Positions 63,701-64,000 of a stretch of DNA of 64,000 bases are shown here, piece by piece. A program made the position numbers and the translations under genes. The DNA is from an uncultured Bacteroidales bacterium (GTDB lineage: Bacteria > Bacteroidota > Bacteroidia > Bacteroidales > UBA932). Location: contig ONJB01000004.1 of NCBI GenBank assembly GCA_900318015.1, forward strand, positions 1 to 64,000. Reading direction: 5' to 3'. Each line of letters opens with the position of its first letter. Within the stretch, counting starts at the first letter, position 1. The notes beneath the pieces were generated by a model. The model ran no database searches. It saw nothing but the letters and a program-made list of their open reading frames with translations, and was not told the DNA's origin.

Positions 63701-64000
63701 AGGTGGACGGCACCCTGGACAAGCTGCAGATCGGCAGCGAAGGGGTGCAGATTGTGGACGGCATCCTCGGCGTCGATTTCACCCAGGTCCCCTACCACGT
63801 CTCCGGACCGATTTCCGTGGATACGGAGGGGCTCCATTTCCAGGACGTAACCATCGCGGACGGTTCCGAAGGGAAGGGCACCGTCAGCGGCGGCCTCCTG
63901 TTCGGCGGCTTCAAGAACATGCGGATGGATACGCACCTCCAGTTCGACCGCATGAAAGTGCTGGGCATCACCAACCGGAACGGCCCCATCTACGGAGACG
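60718..64000 (+). CDS. TamB/AsmA-like translocation and assembly protein, 3' end outside window
   Basis: The open frame from GTG 60718 runs 1094 codons to the window edge. It begins with basic residues (MKKALRITLW) and one membrane helix (about 11-27, ILAALLVLLLALVVAVQ), followed by repeated beta strands of the AsmA/TamB type, for example IDGDISVGHIAIRPFDAVTLEDVVL and GKVKVDGTLDKLQIGSEG. TamB-like proteins bridge inner and outer membrane and move lipids or help barrel assembly. Family proteins are about 1400-1700 residues in Bacteroidota, so roughly two thirds is here. GTG is chosen because it starts the basic-helix signal and follows a -7 box by 6 bases. In other Bacteroidota the gene also lies near tsaD. 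Confidence 0.85.
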   Translation, partial: MKKALRITLWILAALLVLLLALVVAVQSPAVQTALARKAVDKLSGSIDGDISVGHIAIRPFDAVTLEDVVLTDRNPYTGGEFPRQDTLARIGSLSARFSLKGLLHKERISVSRLTLQDGELNLVLEPATGEKDVLDNISRIFRLQKDPDKPDKDFGDLLEARRVDVEDFTFRMFNHVAAARRDERGGKPLPDNVIDWNELEVKADIHASDILVKDGIISGDADHIAITDKTGWNVRDLSGKVKVGHGKVLLDNLHIDDGDSDLHFRYFRLLGTLDEEYKDFVDRVRLEGEFVEPTVFSMQTIRHFAPNLERFTFRSDLTGKVEGTVSDFAVKGLGIREHGSGITGRVNGTMKGLPDIETSLLDFRVQDFRFGLDGLGTFIQEWAPDTKLNLGKMGKGTDFRLDATAKGLLNRLAVKGDLASNAGAADVNLTLRNVLDRKRNIAIDGILRTRDLDAGRIAGIKELGPVTLTTGVNANLAPRNLQVRIDSLHVGRLNALGYDYTGIEAMGTYSDQAFDGRIVCDDPNLNALVQGKFDLSPSTRNAAYQFFANVGYADLHALNIDKRGTSKVSLQADANFIRTRDRDLLGEINLRDVQLENAGGRHHIGDIRASAHANDDIHRMLFESGFAEGTFVGDKSLVTLVADLKDLVVRKELPSLLEKPGAPWSGTPYEVNFKFYDTRELLGFILPGMYIEKNSSLWLKVGENGSVDGNITSGRLALGTRYLKDFKLVLDNRNNALRADVTGSAINLGGIELRDNHIDLMVDDDRVSLNYTFDNQTDEISKADLRFTGDLTRDAGGLAVVASVLPSSIYYHGDRWVVDSDDVTLQGGDLRVDRFRLRNGRQSLVVDGGLSPDKNDTLSVRMDKFDLSLLNSLLMKGKMDIKGLATGGASLVSPSKPSLALLAGIDCDSTYIAGRPMGSLQVTSVWNEPEKRFDFRLRNLLDDVRNFDIDGYLRPRDKAIRAEATLNRLDMGYAAPLLAGIFDRFEGALDGKVKVDGTLDKLQIGSEGVQIVDGILGVDFTQVPYHVSGPISVDTEGLHFQDVTIADGSEGKGTVSGGLLFGGFKNMRMDTHLQFDRMKVLGITNRNGPIYGD

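Noticed and set aside
60703..63936. 1077-codon open frame on the minus strand
   Set aside because: It is an antisense shadow of the TamB-like gene. In GC-rich DNA the opposite strand often stays open, and its Val/Ala/Gly/Asp-rich composition fits a shadow.

Overview
The window looks like chromosomal DNA from a GC-rich member of the Bacteroidales (Bacteroidota). Support: promoters of the Bacteroidota type (TAnnTTTG, often with TTTG about 19-20 bases upstream) in front of most transcription units, almost no Shine-Dalgarno sequences, a short primary-type sigma factor, a TonB-dependent receptor with a DUF4249 lipoprotein, DUF4301 and DUF4298 proteins, and many secreted glycosidases. The genus cannot be settled from sequence reading alone; a high-GC gut or rumen lineage related to Rikenellaceae or Cryptobacteroides would fit.

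Layout. 1-2.8 kb: 5' part of citD, DUF4301 gene, pdxB (minus strand). 2.9-4.4 kb: tRNA-Ala and an AT-richer AAA ATPase gene. 4.5-15.7 kb: DUF5655 protein, pgeF, a GH8-GH29 pair, an unknown protein, a C69 dipeptidase, an S9 peptidase operon, a GH28 gene and a HAD phosphatase. 15.7-17.4 kb: a REP-associated Y1/HUH transposase (RAYT) gene, with two inverted copies of a 138-bp palindromic element flanking it and tRNA-Val. 17.4-26.8 kb: a minus-strand block gyrB, PgpH-type HD phosphodiesterase, tig, clpP, clpX and a large hydrolase-like lipoprotein. 26.8-31.6 kb: outer-membrane barrel plus giant TPR protein. 31.6-35.4 kb: ftsE-nth facing a methyltransferase-DUF4298-CPBP operon. 35.5-39.4 kb: phosphohexomutase and GH89. 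39.4-45.8 kb: argS, rpoD, htrA, then dnaN and an exonuclease. 45.8-52.2 kb: substrate-binding lipoprotein, small ORF, tRNA-Thr, HI0933-type flavoprotein, TonB receptor and DUF4249 lipoprotein. 52.2-57.4 kb: mnmA, cdd, SRP RNA, fucose-isomerase-like gene, isochorismatase-like hydrolase and ATP-grasp gene. 57.4-64 kb: tsaD, COG2509 flavoprotein, YbaK-type deacylase and the 5' 3.3 kb of a TamB/AsmA-like gene running off the edge.

Most genes are housekeeping (replication, proteolysis, tRNA modification and charging, glycan and peptide scavenging). The striking material is in the repeats. A 117-bp cloverleaf-like palindromic element (39 codons) sits in frame inside the methyltransferase gene at 35063-35179. 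A second copy lies at 58462-58575. The outer arms differ between the copies yet pair within each copy, and an internal hairpin shows compensatory change. The same methyltransferase gene carries another, unrelated REP-like in-frame insert at 34451-34546. Separately, several genes (8710-9378, GH28, cdd, tsaD, TamB-like and others) have start codons only 4-8 bases after the -7 box, suggesting leaderless mRNAs, and the SRP RNA ends three bases before the next start codon.
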